A stretch of DNA of 64,000 bases, taken from assembly GCF_021018805.1 (NCBI RefSeq), contig NC_086248.1:52891485-52955484 (forward strand), written 5' to 3'. Every line of letters starts with the position of its first letter. Within the stretch, counting starts at the first letter, position 1. Position numbers and translations under genes: made by a program. Below are positions 35,601-45,615 of this stretch, in pieces. The notes beneath the pieces were generated by a model that saw only the letters and a list, made by a program, of their open reading frames with translations, ran no database searches and was not told where the DNA came from. This stretch comes from Prinia subflava (lineage: Eukaryota; Chordata; Aves; Passeriformes; Cisticolidae).

Positions 35601-38600
35601 ATTTTATGCACAAGGGCAATAATTTAATATGTACTAAAACAATGTCTTTAAACTAATATAGTATTGCTTAGTTACTTGTCAATAACTGGTACTCATGGTA
35701 TTCAGTCATTCTTCCTTTCACTAGCCTTTCTCAATTGCCTTGAATAACCTGGAATATTTATTAACCTGTGTGCTGTGTTGTGGGATGTTCTGATTTTAGT
35801 TATGTGACTGTTCAAATATACTGGAGTACAGGGGAAGCTTCTTCACATGCAGCAATTCACTTTGAAAATAGGAAAATAAAGGTACGATTATTCTGAGAGA
35901 AGATGCAGCCTTTAACGGCAATTTTAAAATTAACATTGTTGCCTTTAAGTATCTCAGAAGGACATGCAAGTATGGAAGCTTTTGTTCCATCTCTCACTTC
36001 TCCAAGTTGTCCCCAGAAATCTAACCTCCATGTTGATAAGTTTAATAATGAGAGTTCTAATGTTGAACATTATTTTAGAGGAACTGCTTGATTCTGTTGG
36101 AGATAATTTCTGTGTGAATAACTGAAGACTGGTTCTAAAGCAGCTTTTATATTGTGTGAAATAAATCTGCAAGAATATCTGGTTTTTGTGTAGTAGATGC
36201 TTCCAAATGATGTCAAATATTATTTAAATTTATCTGTTGCACTCTGGCTTTATTTAGTTCAGGACATTTAAAAAAACCCACCTAAACTGCTTGTCATATG
36301 AACAGAATTCTTATGACAGGAGTGTGTCTCATAACAAATTCTTTGTGCTGAAAACCCACTGCTAAAGTATTTCCTGTAAGCTCTTAATTTTTAACTTTCC
36401 ACATTACATTTTTCCAGACTTTACAGATAAGGTGTGGCAGAATAAATGCATCACCTTATTAATACAAATAAAATTTTCATACATTTCAGTAATATTTTTC
36501 CGAGCTCTTGATTGGAAAAGTATATTTGTGCATTTTACCTAGCAGAGGTAATGTTGTTTAAAAGTTTAATTTACAAAATGTGCAATTATCAATTTTTCAG
36601 GATGGATTATTAAAATAGTTCACATAATGTATGTATAATGCTAGAGGTTTGTATTACAGGTCCCTGATTAATTACCACACAAATGTGCTATGGCTGGCAG
36701 TTTTAGTCCAAGCTGGAGCAGTTCCTTCCTTGCCTGCTGCAATTTTTTCCTCCCTCTGTATTAGCAGAACAGCATTCCGTACGGAACGGGATACTGCCTG
36801 ACCAGTTCTTTTAATGTGAAAAAGCTAAGTGATAGCTGGGAAAAAATGGATGGAACCTTCTGACAGTGGAGAATTCCAAGTTCTGGAGAAATGAATGTCA
36901 ATGTCCCTTTACACTGGAAAGGGGCAGAAGTCCTTGAACTTGTCCGTAGTCCATTTGGCGATAAGGCAGGGATGAATTTGCTGTTTGTAAAAGTCTGGCC
37001 TGAAAACTGACGATATTTACTAGTAAGCAAAAAGACTCCTTATTCTATGATAGCTGTGTTTACATTTTATTATTAAAAACTGCTAATAAAAATCAGATTT
37101 ATTCTTCTTAGATCAGTTGTGGTTTGTGTGATCATTTCTAAAGCACTTTTATGATTTAAGGATACCAAATTTAAACTCTCTTGACGGGAGTGTTTCATGT
37201 CTTGGAAATTTATTGAGACTTGAACCAAGTGATAAATTTCTTTTTTGTGAACACCTTTAAGGAATTTGGAAGCAGCCTAATATGCAATTTTTTTGTTGCA
37301 AACAATGAATCTTTAAAAAACCAAACTGTATTTAAACAGCTTGAATATTTTTTTTCTCTGTTTTAAAGGTTCATTTGAACTTCTTACTGTTTCTCCATCG
37401 GCTAGCAGAAGAAGCCAGGACAAATGCTTTTGAGAATAAAAGTAAAATAGTTAAACCTGAGCACACCATATCTGCAGCGAAGGTATTAATACACTTCTAC
37501 ATTTTTTATTTTTATATAATGTAAAATGTATTATGACAGCATTTACAAAAATTTTCTGTGTTAAAGTTGATATTTGATTTATAATTCAAAACCTATAGAC
37601 ACTTAATATTCTTTGTCCAAGACAACAAATTAACTCTCCTTGCCCTGTTAAATATAGCCCAATTTTTCTGGATTGTTCCCTGTTTAAAGTTGTAATTTCA
37701 GTATATGGATAAGTCTACAAAACGGTCTATCAGCAAGCCTTCGTGGCCAGAAAGGCAGTCCAGAGTTGGAAGATCCTTATTTCAGCTGATACTACATCAA
37801 GGAGGCATGCTGTCTTAACTTCAGTGAAATAAGTGAAGCTTTATGGAACAAGTGATAAATAGTTCAGAGAGGTTCAAATACCTTTCTTACAACTTCAGTT
37901 CTTACCTGCTTAGTGTGAAATCAGTTCATAGTGGATTCTGGCAGCATTGTGGATACTTCTTGAACAAGCATACTTTGTGTGATGTATTTGGCAAGGAAGG
38001 AACTAAGGGAGAATTAGACTGTGGATTGTTACATGGGTAGTTCAGTTTAACAAAAACTGCTGGATGAATATCTGTGAAGAAGGAATTCGCTGCATTGCAG
38101 AGCATGGTGAGTTTTGAATCCATGCAAAAAAAAAAGGGGAAGGGGAAGATGTTATGCAGCTTTGTCACCCAAGAAAATATGACTGAAATCCTGTTGTGTT
38201 CTGTAGCTCATTTCACTCCTTAGGATGTGTCTGCTTTACCTTGGTGTCATGAAGAAATTCAGTCTCTTTATCTTTTTAACCACTTTCTCCTGCTGAGCAA
38301 ATGGGAGGACAAAACTTGATGTTACCTGATATTTTGGTCCTGTGGCTTCTGTTTATCTTCACTATTTTTTTTCCCATCTGCTGAAAGGTTTAGTTTGATA
38401 CTTTTCTATTACTATAGTAACAGAAACATATACAGGATATGTAGAGTAGCCAAGTGAATGTTGCAGTTGGAGCCCTACACATTTATGGTTTATTTTAAAC
38501 TGCAATCTTAACACTTTTTGAATTTTTGTGATCCGTTTATTTTTTTAAGGTGAGAAGAAAGGGAAAAACTGACTGTATTTTAAAAATTTTAACACTTAAA

Positions 38601-39115
38601 TAGTCCCACTTGCGCTTTGAAGTTCATTTTTCAATTTAAACTGCAAACCAAAAAATGTCCTTCCAAAGGTATGTTTGCTCTTGATACAGAAAGAAATAAG
38701 GCATTGCAACCAAAAATTGAGCATAATAGCTGTATTATTGTAAACCTTGTTTTTTTTGTTTAGGCCCAACAAGGTAAGAACTTCAAGAAATCTGCTGATA
38801 GCTCGAGAGCACTATTGCCATTCTCAGCATTAATTTTCAAAATAAGCCTTTTATTTTACAAAATTCTTGCTTATGAATATTCTTACTTAAAAAAAACCCT
38901 CAAATTTGAAATTTTTCTGTATCCTTTTGCTTTATTTCTAATATTTTCTCTAGAGTATTACCCTTGGCAACACAGCTCTTGGAAACAGATTGGCTAGGTG
39001 TGCATTTGGTCTCAGTAGCCTATGTTTTGAGTCTCTGTCTGCTGCCTGAATTGTATTGATAAATATACTTTTTTTTTTTTCTTTGCAGGTTATTTTAAAG
39101 AAAAGCAGAGGCTAG
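32535..39115 (+). CDS. CENPW: Centromere protein W (CENP-W), three-exon gene
   Basis: The coding sequence is join(32535-32624, 37369-37482, 39089-39115), giving 76 residues plus TAG. CENP-W is a small histone-fold protein. It pairs with CENP-T, and the dimer joins CENP-S/CENP-X in a nucleosome-like DNA-binding tetramer of the constitutive centromere-associated network at the inner kinetochore. Family hallmarks seen are KKHKPQLRL in the N-terminal helix/loop, DLLVHLN across the exon 1/2 junction, LFLHRLAEEARTNA in the long central helix, and the C-terminus AAKVILKKSRG. Human CENP-W has 88 residues; the avian start lacks about 12 N-terminal residues, and 76 matches my recollection of chicken CENP-W. 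Both introns are phase 0 with GT-AG borders. The ATG at 32535 has A at -3 and A at +4. The frame stays open upstream to 31800, so the start rests on homology and position in the CpG island. No other complete gene is visible in the window. Confidence 0.95.
32625..37368 (+). other. CENPW intron 1
   Basis: This 4.7-kb intron begins GTGAGG inside the CpG island and ends TTTTAAAG. It contains a (TCTG)4 microsatellite at 32893-32908, next to an inverted CCAAT box (GATTGG, 32887-32892). Otherwise it is AT-rich unique sequence. I see no CR1 or LTR in it and no further exon supported by protein similarity. Confidence 0.85.
37369..37482 (+). CDS. CENPW: CENPW coding exon 2 (residues 31-68)
   Basis: This exon encodes the long central helix (VHLNFLLFLHRLAEEARTNA), the connecting loop and the start of the last helix (KPEHTISAAK). 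It is preceded by a pyrimidine-rich tract and acceptor TTTTAAAG. It is followed by the donor AAG/GTATTA, a non-optimal site with T at +4 and +5 instead of the usual A and G. It joins exons 1 and 3 in phase 0. The exon is too short to appear as a long ORF and was found by reading the protein across the splice sites. Confidence 0.94.
37483..39088 (+). other. CENPW intron 2
   Basis: This 1.6-kb AT-rich intron begins with the weak donor GTATTA and ends with a long T tract and CTTTGCAG. It contains a potential 10-nt micro-exon at 38764-38773, described under findings. No interspersed repeat is recognised. Confidence 0.8.
39089..39115 (+). CDS. CENPW: CENPW coding exon 3 (residues 69-76 and stop)
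   Basis: This 27-nt terminal coding segment encodes VILKKSRG and a TAG stop at 39113-39115. The octapeptide is the conserved CENP-W C-terminus. The acceptor is very strong: a run of T from about 39070 followed by CTTTGCAG. Together with AAK from exon 2 it completes the conserved AAKVILKKSRG end. Intron 2 spans 37483-39088, about 1.6 kb. Confidence 0.93.
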   Translation, partial: VILKKSRG

Positions 39116-39300
39116 AAAACAGACCATTGGAATTTTAAAGCACATTTTTCAATGCTTTCTGACTAACTTGAGCTATACGATGAGCCAGCTTTAGCACCTG
39201 TGGAACTATGTAGTTTTGTTGACATCTGTCCTCTGACTGACTATCCACTGTTTCTTTAAAATAAATAAATAAAAAAACCCTTAGAATGTATATTTTTTGT
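39116..39300 (+). terminator. CENPW: CENPW 3' UTR with proximal polyadenylation signals
   Basis: Three overlapping AATAAA hexamers lie at 39260-39265, 39264-39269 and 39268-39273, about 145 nt after the stop codon. A T/GT-rich stretch at 39287-39303 could serve as the downstream element. Cleavage near 39285-39295 would give a short 3' UTR. The hexamers are part of an (AAAT)n run, so signal and simple repeat coincide. The exact cleavage site is inferred. Confidence 0.65.
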
Positions 39301-40017
39301 AAGCTTCATGCATAATTTTAAAGTGCTTGTCAATTGTCACTTAAGACTTTTGATGTACCTTATTTCATAATGATGGAGGAATGCTTGTACCATAGATACT
39401 CTGGGTATAATGTGGCATTTATTATTAAAAGTGTGAAACTTATTAAGGGAAGCAGTAGTTAAAAAAAAACAACACAGGTTTCACTAAATCCAGTGTAGAT
39501 TGTGCAGAGCAGATTTACTAGCTAAACAAAATCATGGTTTTCAAAACAATCACGATAGAAACAAGTGTATTAAATACCTTGTCTTCAGTTTATTTATAAA
39601 TGTCTTGATAATTTTAAAATTATTTTGAAAAGTAGGTTAAAACTTCTGTGTTCTGGGGAAAGAATACATAGTTGTTATTTTAAATCATGGTCTGAACTGT
39701 TAAGCTGACCTCTTTGATGTGGTATATGGGACATCTTGGTGGTCTGTAATTCAGTTGGTGTGGACAGACGCACAGGTTATGGAAAAGAAAGATCTGGCAC
39801 AGCTGATGTTTTCGAAGTTAGATCTTGTAAAACTAACAAAGACAAGTTGGCTTGAGTGCCAAGCTATTTCCTTCCCCCTTCTGAGTGTCATACTAACTTG
39901 TCAGAAGTCTGGAAATGTACATTATATAAAAATGCCTTCTTAAATTAAGTTCATATTCTGTTCCTATTCTGATATTTGTAATCATTTACTGAACACTTTG
40001 CTTAATAATTTAATATT

Positions 40018-40121
40018 AATAAAGTTATAGGTGAATCTTACAGTTCAAACTGATAATGCTGTTTTGTGGAATATATATTAGTTGATTCTTGATATGCACA
40101 GTGAGATGTTCTTAAAATAAA
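40018..40121 (+). terminator. Distal polyadenylation signal candidates for CENPW
   Basis: AATAAA occurs at 40018-40023 and 40116-40121, about 0.9-1.0 kb after the CENPW stop. They could give a longer 3' UTR isoform. The hexamer is common by chance in DNA this AT-rich, so support is weak. Confidence 0.25.
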
Positions 40122-43100
40122 GAATCTTTAAAAGTGTTATGTATTGAGTAGTCTAATTTTGTTTGACACCTTACCGAGTACATTCTAGAAACTCAGCAAA
40201 AAAATTGCATTTTAGAAATATTTTTGTAGTCTAAAGAAACTGTAACAATGCCAGTACTTGTAATTTTATATCATGTCCATGTACATTTTAGAATGCTGTG
40301 TAGCCTTTGAAAAGTCATCCTCTTCCAGTATGCAGAAAGGAGGGAAGGATTACTCTCCTGCTTTACTTGACTCACAGGGCTTAGTGAAATTCTGCTTCTT
40401 GTAAGGGTTGACTAGATTCTTTATTCTGCATTTTCTTCTCTTATTCCCTTGGAATCCACAAAGAAGGCAAAAAACATACACATGTAGAGGATATGTGGAC
40501 TTAATAATCTGAACTAGGAATTCTCAGGAATAAGGAAGATATGACTAGGTATTTATATTTTTATTTGTAATTACTGTCTTTGATTCAACAATTTTATTGC
40601 AACACTGAATATTCCTTAGAAATGTTTTCTTAGGGTCTTCCTCACTGTACAATTGTTTGAGTGCTAGAGCCTCTTTTAGAACATGTGTTGATATCCACTT
40701 TAGCTTTTTCTTCTCTGATTTTTCTAGGAGCAAGATCCACTCTGAGCTAAGTGGAATATTCTCATTCTCATGTAGTAGATTGATTGATGATCAGCTACTG
40801 CTGGGGAAGGGAGGCAAAAAAAGGTTAAAACCAACCACCAGTGTACTTTTAAAATATTTTGTATGGTGGTTCTGGCCTGTATTGATGGTTAAGAAGCTGT
40901 CTCTTTTTGATAGGAGAGGGACTTTGACAGTACCTTGTGAATGCTTTGTGATAGCTGGAGCAGGCAGGTGTTAAGAAGGCCTTAGGTAGCTTGGCAGGTA
41001 TTAAACTAAACTTCAAATAAATTCTTACTGAAAATTAATGAGGTGAATGAAGCGGGCTTAAGCTTTTAGAAATGTAAAATGCTATTGTGTTTTTCTAGTA
41101 TCTTGAATGTTCACCATAAGGTTAATTGTATTCCTATTTGGCAGCTCTTCTGTTCTCCCTTATGTATATATCTAGGGTCTCTTCTCTATGCAGTATTCCC
41201 TACTGGATTTTTAAAATTAAAACTTACAGCGGTATTGTCTAAATACCCATGGACACTTGCAATTAATATAAACATAGGGGCTATAGTGATAGTTTAATCC
41301 TGTGTCATGTCTCTATTTAATGACAAAGTATCAAAGCATGTACTTCTATAATTTTTTTTTTAATTAGATCTGTAGTAGAAGACCTAATGAAGTTGTTTGA
41401 ATGCCTGTGTTGATTCTTTGCCATTAGGAGGAAAAAGGCAAGGATTTTTGAGGGAAGAGTCATGGTGATGCTCAACTGTTGATGAAACCATGAGAAATTT
41501 ATAGTTCTGAAACAACTGACTCAATATTGAATTTCCTCTGTGTTTAAGCACAAGATTCAAGAGATTTTTGGAAGGAGAGGTGCTCTGTCAATACAATTGA
41601 AACTCATTTCCTCAGAGAGTAGAATGGATGTCCTAAAAAATTAGAGGCACTGTCCATTTTTTCTATTCTTTCTACTTTTAGCTTTCCCCATGTTCTGTTT
41701 CACATCCTACCCTGTCCTTTCACCCTGACCATCAACGAAAGGTCATTAAAGGTAAATTAATGAAGAAATAGAATTTGGTAAAAGTACCTCTGGTAGCCTT
41801 TGGTTTTCACCTTTTGATGTGGCTAATGTTAGACCCTGGGGCAGGGTAGTATCATGATTAAGCTACAAAAAAAGAAAATGTTTTTTTGGTCAGCCGATGA
41901 ATGTGAGGGGAGGGAGTGGTGCTGCTGCTCTTTTTGTTTCATCTCACGGAGTGACTGGTGAGAGTGTATCTGCTGTTTGCCAGCCTGAGTAAGTCTGGTG
42001 GGGAGTATGCCTTATTCCAACTCCCAGCATGCAGTCGTGCAAACTGCTTTGATTTTACAGTGTGTAAGTTTAATACTTTCTGAGTGGTATAAATCACCTG
42101 ATTATTAGATTTAAAACTTCTAAAAAGTGTGAATATTAAAAATGGTATGTCAGCGAAGGTTAGATCTATGGACCTAACTCCTAATGGTGTCAACACAAAT
42201 AAATAAACTTGTATACTTTGATGGGTCAGGACTTAATAACCACTGTTCTATTTGAATGTAAAGTTGTATCTGTCATTTCGAGGCAGAAAATCAACACAAA
42301 TGCTAGAAAGGACATTCACACCTTGGAGTTTCCTTGTGATTTTATGTGGAGAAGTGAGTGCTTAAAAAGAATCTAAATTTTCATAATACAAATAGTAATT
42401 TCTTGTTGTAGATGTACAGTAATGGAAAAATAAATTCAGAAATATGTATGCTGTAATAGAAAAATTCTTTTTTTAGCCATAAGGTGGGGATAGAGCAAAA
42501 ACTCTCTTTTTTCCCTGTGGTAACTTTCCATTAGAGTAAGTATTCTGATTATTCCTATTAAAAAGTATGCTATAGATTGTGACACTTTCTGATATTTTTG
42601 AAGACTACCAAGCCTACACTGCTGACATACATAGGGTAGTTAATTTTAAAAAGAAAAAAAATCCCATTCACATCCAAAACAGGATGTTCTCCTGGTCTGT
42701 GCTGAGAGGGTGAAAGATAAGGAGAATCTTGAAGATTTTTCTTTATTCAAAGCTTAATGTTCATGTAGTTCTCTTAACTAGAGGTCTATAGTTATTTGTA
42801 CAACATAGCTTCAATTTTAGAATATATTCCTTGTGCAGTTTTATGAAGGAAATACTTGTACAAGGCATTACTTATTTATCCGTTTAGCACAACAGAGGGC
42901 ATGCACCTCCTAAGCGTGTGGGGTTCTGAGGTAACTTACGAGTATGTATTTAGAAGGTGTGACTTGCACTTCAAATAAAAATGTGAAGTACATTAAATCA
43001 AAATTCCTTTTCCCACAGCTGAGAGATATGTGTCAAATTCAAGTTCATTACAGTGTTTCAAAGCAATGTGTAGCTGTTTTTCAGTTCAATATGTATATTA

Positions 43101-43260
43101 TCATATACTGTGTATGTATATTGACATACAGATTCCTTCATATGTTTTAATGGTATTTTAATGGTAATGTAGTTGCTGTGATAGCTTACTTGGATATGAT
43201 AAAAGAGGATAGTAGATCAAATTTGTTACATGTTTGAGTGGCTTCAGTTCTAGGCTGAGA
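40122..43260. other. Intergenic DNA downstream of CENPW
   Basis: No gene or recognised repeat. AT-rich with short frames only (up to 105 codons at 40657-40974, no domain recognised). Confidence 0.5.
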
Positions 43261-43264
43261 AGAT

Positions 43265-43570
43265 ACTGACAGCATTTCTGTTGTGCTAAATACAGAATTG
43301 CAACTTTTGAAGATGTTCCCACCTGACAGTTCATGGTGCTGCAGACACAATCAGTTGAAATTAATTCGTTTACTGTTTGGTGAACGATGTTGGGGGTTTG
43401 TCAGTTTCTTTGCAATCCACATTCATCAAATTTACATGGGCTTTGATACATAATATTCTCCTGTGGGCTGGGTTATTAATGTTATTCTGACCAGACTGCT
43501 GAAAGATCTTTTCAGGTCATTTGATACCTGTAAGATCAAGTTCCTTACTGAGAAGGTCACTTTCTTGGGG
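43265..43570. promoter_or_regulatory. Candidate conserved non-coding element
   Basis: A low-homopolymer block with GAAATTAATTCG, GGTTATTAATGTTATTCTG, TTTGATACCTG and an E-box-like CACCTG. It resembles vertebrate enhancer sequence more than the surrounding AT-rich DNA. Conservation not tested. Confidence 0.28.
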
Positions 43571-44572
43571 GAATGATTTCAGGGCATGGAGAATGTGGTG
43601 GAGTGTAGAAAAACCACCTAAACACCCCTAAAGTATTTTCAGGTTAAAAAGGTGTAGACACAACCTTACTACCCGATAATAACGTGACTGCAGCAATTAC
43701 ATAAAAGCAAGAACACTTCCTCCATCAATGGTTTGCTCAACCTTCTGCCATTAGGTCAGACTCTACAGAATGTCTCCTATTTTGTTTCTTAAACATGAAG
43801 AAAACACAGAAAGGTATGTTGGCAATAGGACAGATCCTGAATCAAAATTTTTAAAGGGCAAATACTTCCAAATAAATGCAGGCATGGATAGAGCTGGATT
43901 AGCTGGAGTTTTCATTCTTTTATATTGGGTTGAAATTGGTGTAATTGTATTGATGCTGACCTTTAACATTAACAACCTAATGTGAATTGTTTTCATTTGT
44001 TCATTTTCAGTAGGTAAGTGCACACAGAGATAAGAAGTAATTTTTAATGAATTACTGCAAATTTTATAAATAAACCAGATAAAGGAAAACATTTAAGTAA
44101 GAGGTATATTAGTTTTTAAAATTTCATTGCATAACTGAAATCTTAGTACAAGCAAGCCTCTAGTCATAGCTGTTGAAGCTGTTTTTCACATAGTAAAAGC
44201 TAAAGTTACCAGTGAAGGTGGGTTACATTTAAATGTTTAAATTATTTAGTTGTTTTTTGCTCTTCAGAGAAAATTATGTATGCTTCCAAAATTGGTCAGC
44301 TCTTCAAATATTACTGATTCCTGAAGATTGGCTGGAATAAAAGTGAGGTAAAAGACTAATTATAAAAACCCAAAATCCCAAGGAGCAGTCAAGAAAAGGG
44401 AGGGATAAGCAATTGACGTAAAGGTTGGCCAGAGAATAATTTCTTCTGTTTCTGTAGTTTCACCTGTTGGGAAGGATGAAGTAGAAAGACCTTACAAATA
44501 TAGTGGTTTAGATTCTGGGAGTCTGAGTTCAACAAGCGAGATAGAAATGAAAGCAAGCTTTGAGATTTAGGG
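43571..44572. other. Intergenic DNA, nothing recognised
   Basis: Overlapping opposite-strand frames (43763-44092 minus, 43770-43985 plus) without recognised similarity. No repeat recognised. Confidence 0.45.
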
Positions 44573-44985
44573 TGTGGGGTGCAGGGCCATCAGCTTTTGA
44601 ACAACGACCTGCTAAGCTGAGGGCCAGCCCCCTTGATTAAACAATATACTCCTGCTAAGCTGAGGGCCAGATCGTTTGATTAAACAATCCCCTTCTGCTT
44701 GCCTTGGGTGGTAGGACATTTCTATTGGCTGTATATGTTGTCATCTTGTATTAGATTGGTTGGTCCAACTCATACTCTTCAACTTAGAAAGATATTTAAC
44801 GTACGGGATTCAGGGCTCTGTCTCTCCCTCGGCTCGGTTCGCTGTTCCTGCTCTCCTGGCCTGCTTTAGCTGTGCCCAGCAGCTACAAGCAAGGCCCTCA
44901 CAATAAACCACGTGTTACCCCTGCTCATTGCTTATAGAGATACTTTGTCGCCGATTCTACCCTCACGGAGATACTCCTTCATTCA
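44573..44985 (+). mobile_element. Solo LTR of an endogenous retrovirus
   Basis: It starts TGTGGGGTGCAGGGCCATCAG. A TATTTAA promoter word lies at 44792-44798, a CTCTGTCTCTCCCTCGG initiator/R-like stretch near 44818, and AATAAA at 44902-44907. A U5-like end follows with TTTGTCGCCGATTC. The order of TATA, R and polyadenylation signal over about 410 bp is that of a complete LTR. No retroviral internal sequence flanks it, so it is a solo LTR. Outer boundaries are approximate; no convincing target-site duplication was found. Confidence 0.75.
44608..44693 (+). repeat. Two 43-bp tandem copies in the LTR U3
   Basis: CCTGCTAAGCTGAGGGCCAG begins at 44608 and again at 44651. Each copy is followed by a diverged stretch and TTGATTAAACAAT. 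U3 repeats of this sort often carry enhancer activity in retroviral LTRs. Confidence 0.85.
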
Positions 44986-45417
44986 CCATTTGTGTTTCAT
45001 GTTAAAGTTTAACTGTGGGCTCCCATGTTTTCCAGATTTAAAGTTTGGGCCTTGGTAATGGACGGCAGTAGCTGTGCTGTAGTCTGAGTAACAATATTCT
45101 TCTAAAACTTTTTCCAGTAAAGATATGGGATATCTTACTAAATTGCCACCAGAATTCCCCACAGTAATTAATTTTTTGATGATCCTTTACCTGTAGCCTA
45201 TTTTGGAAGTTTTTCCCACAAATTCATATGGAATAAACCTTGAAAATTCAGATTAGAAGAAGAAAAAACTTCATCTTCCTTTGTTTTCCTTGTTACCCTT
45301 TCCATTTCCGTATAATACTGGAGAGCCATAGTGAAGGTTTATTTTAGGGCAGCGACAACATTTAAAAGTACTGCCAAAAGAATGGATTAACTTTCCTTTT
45401 TGAAGGCACATTAGTAT

Positions 45418-45615
45418 TCACAGAATGAATCACATTGTGGGTAAGGTTGGAAGGGACCACAGTGGATCATCTGCTCCAACATCCCTGCTCAGGCAGGGTC
45501 ATCTCGGAGCACACAACACAAGATTGTGCCCTGATGGTTCTTGAATATTTCCAGGGGTGGAAGACTCCACAGCCTCGGGCAACATGTTCCAGTGCTCTGT
45601 CACCCGCAATGACCC
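45418..45615 (-). mobile_element. CR1 LINE 3'-end fragment, minus orientation
   Basis: TTCACAGAATGAATCACA, GGTTGGAAGGGACC, CTGCTCCAACATCCCTGC, then GGTTCTTGAATATTTCCAGG and CAGTGCTCTGTCACCC. This is the standard antisense 3' UTR of a bird CR1. The plus frame at 45435-45641 is a by-product. Confidence 0.92.

Noticed and set aside
39719..39943. 74-codon frame after CENPW as a possible additional exon or gene
   Set aside because: It lies after the polyadenylation cluster and has no recognised similarity. CENP-W is already complete at 39115.
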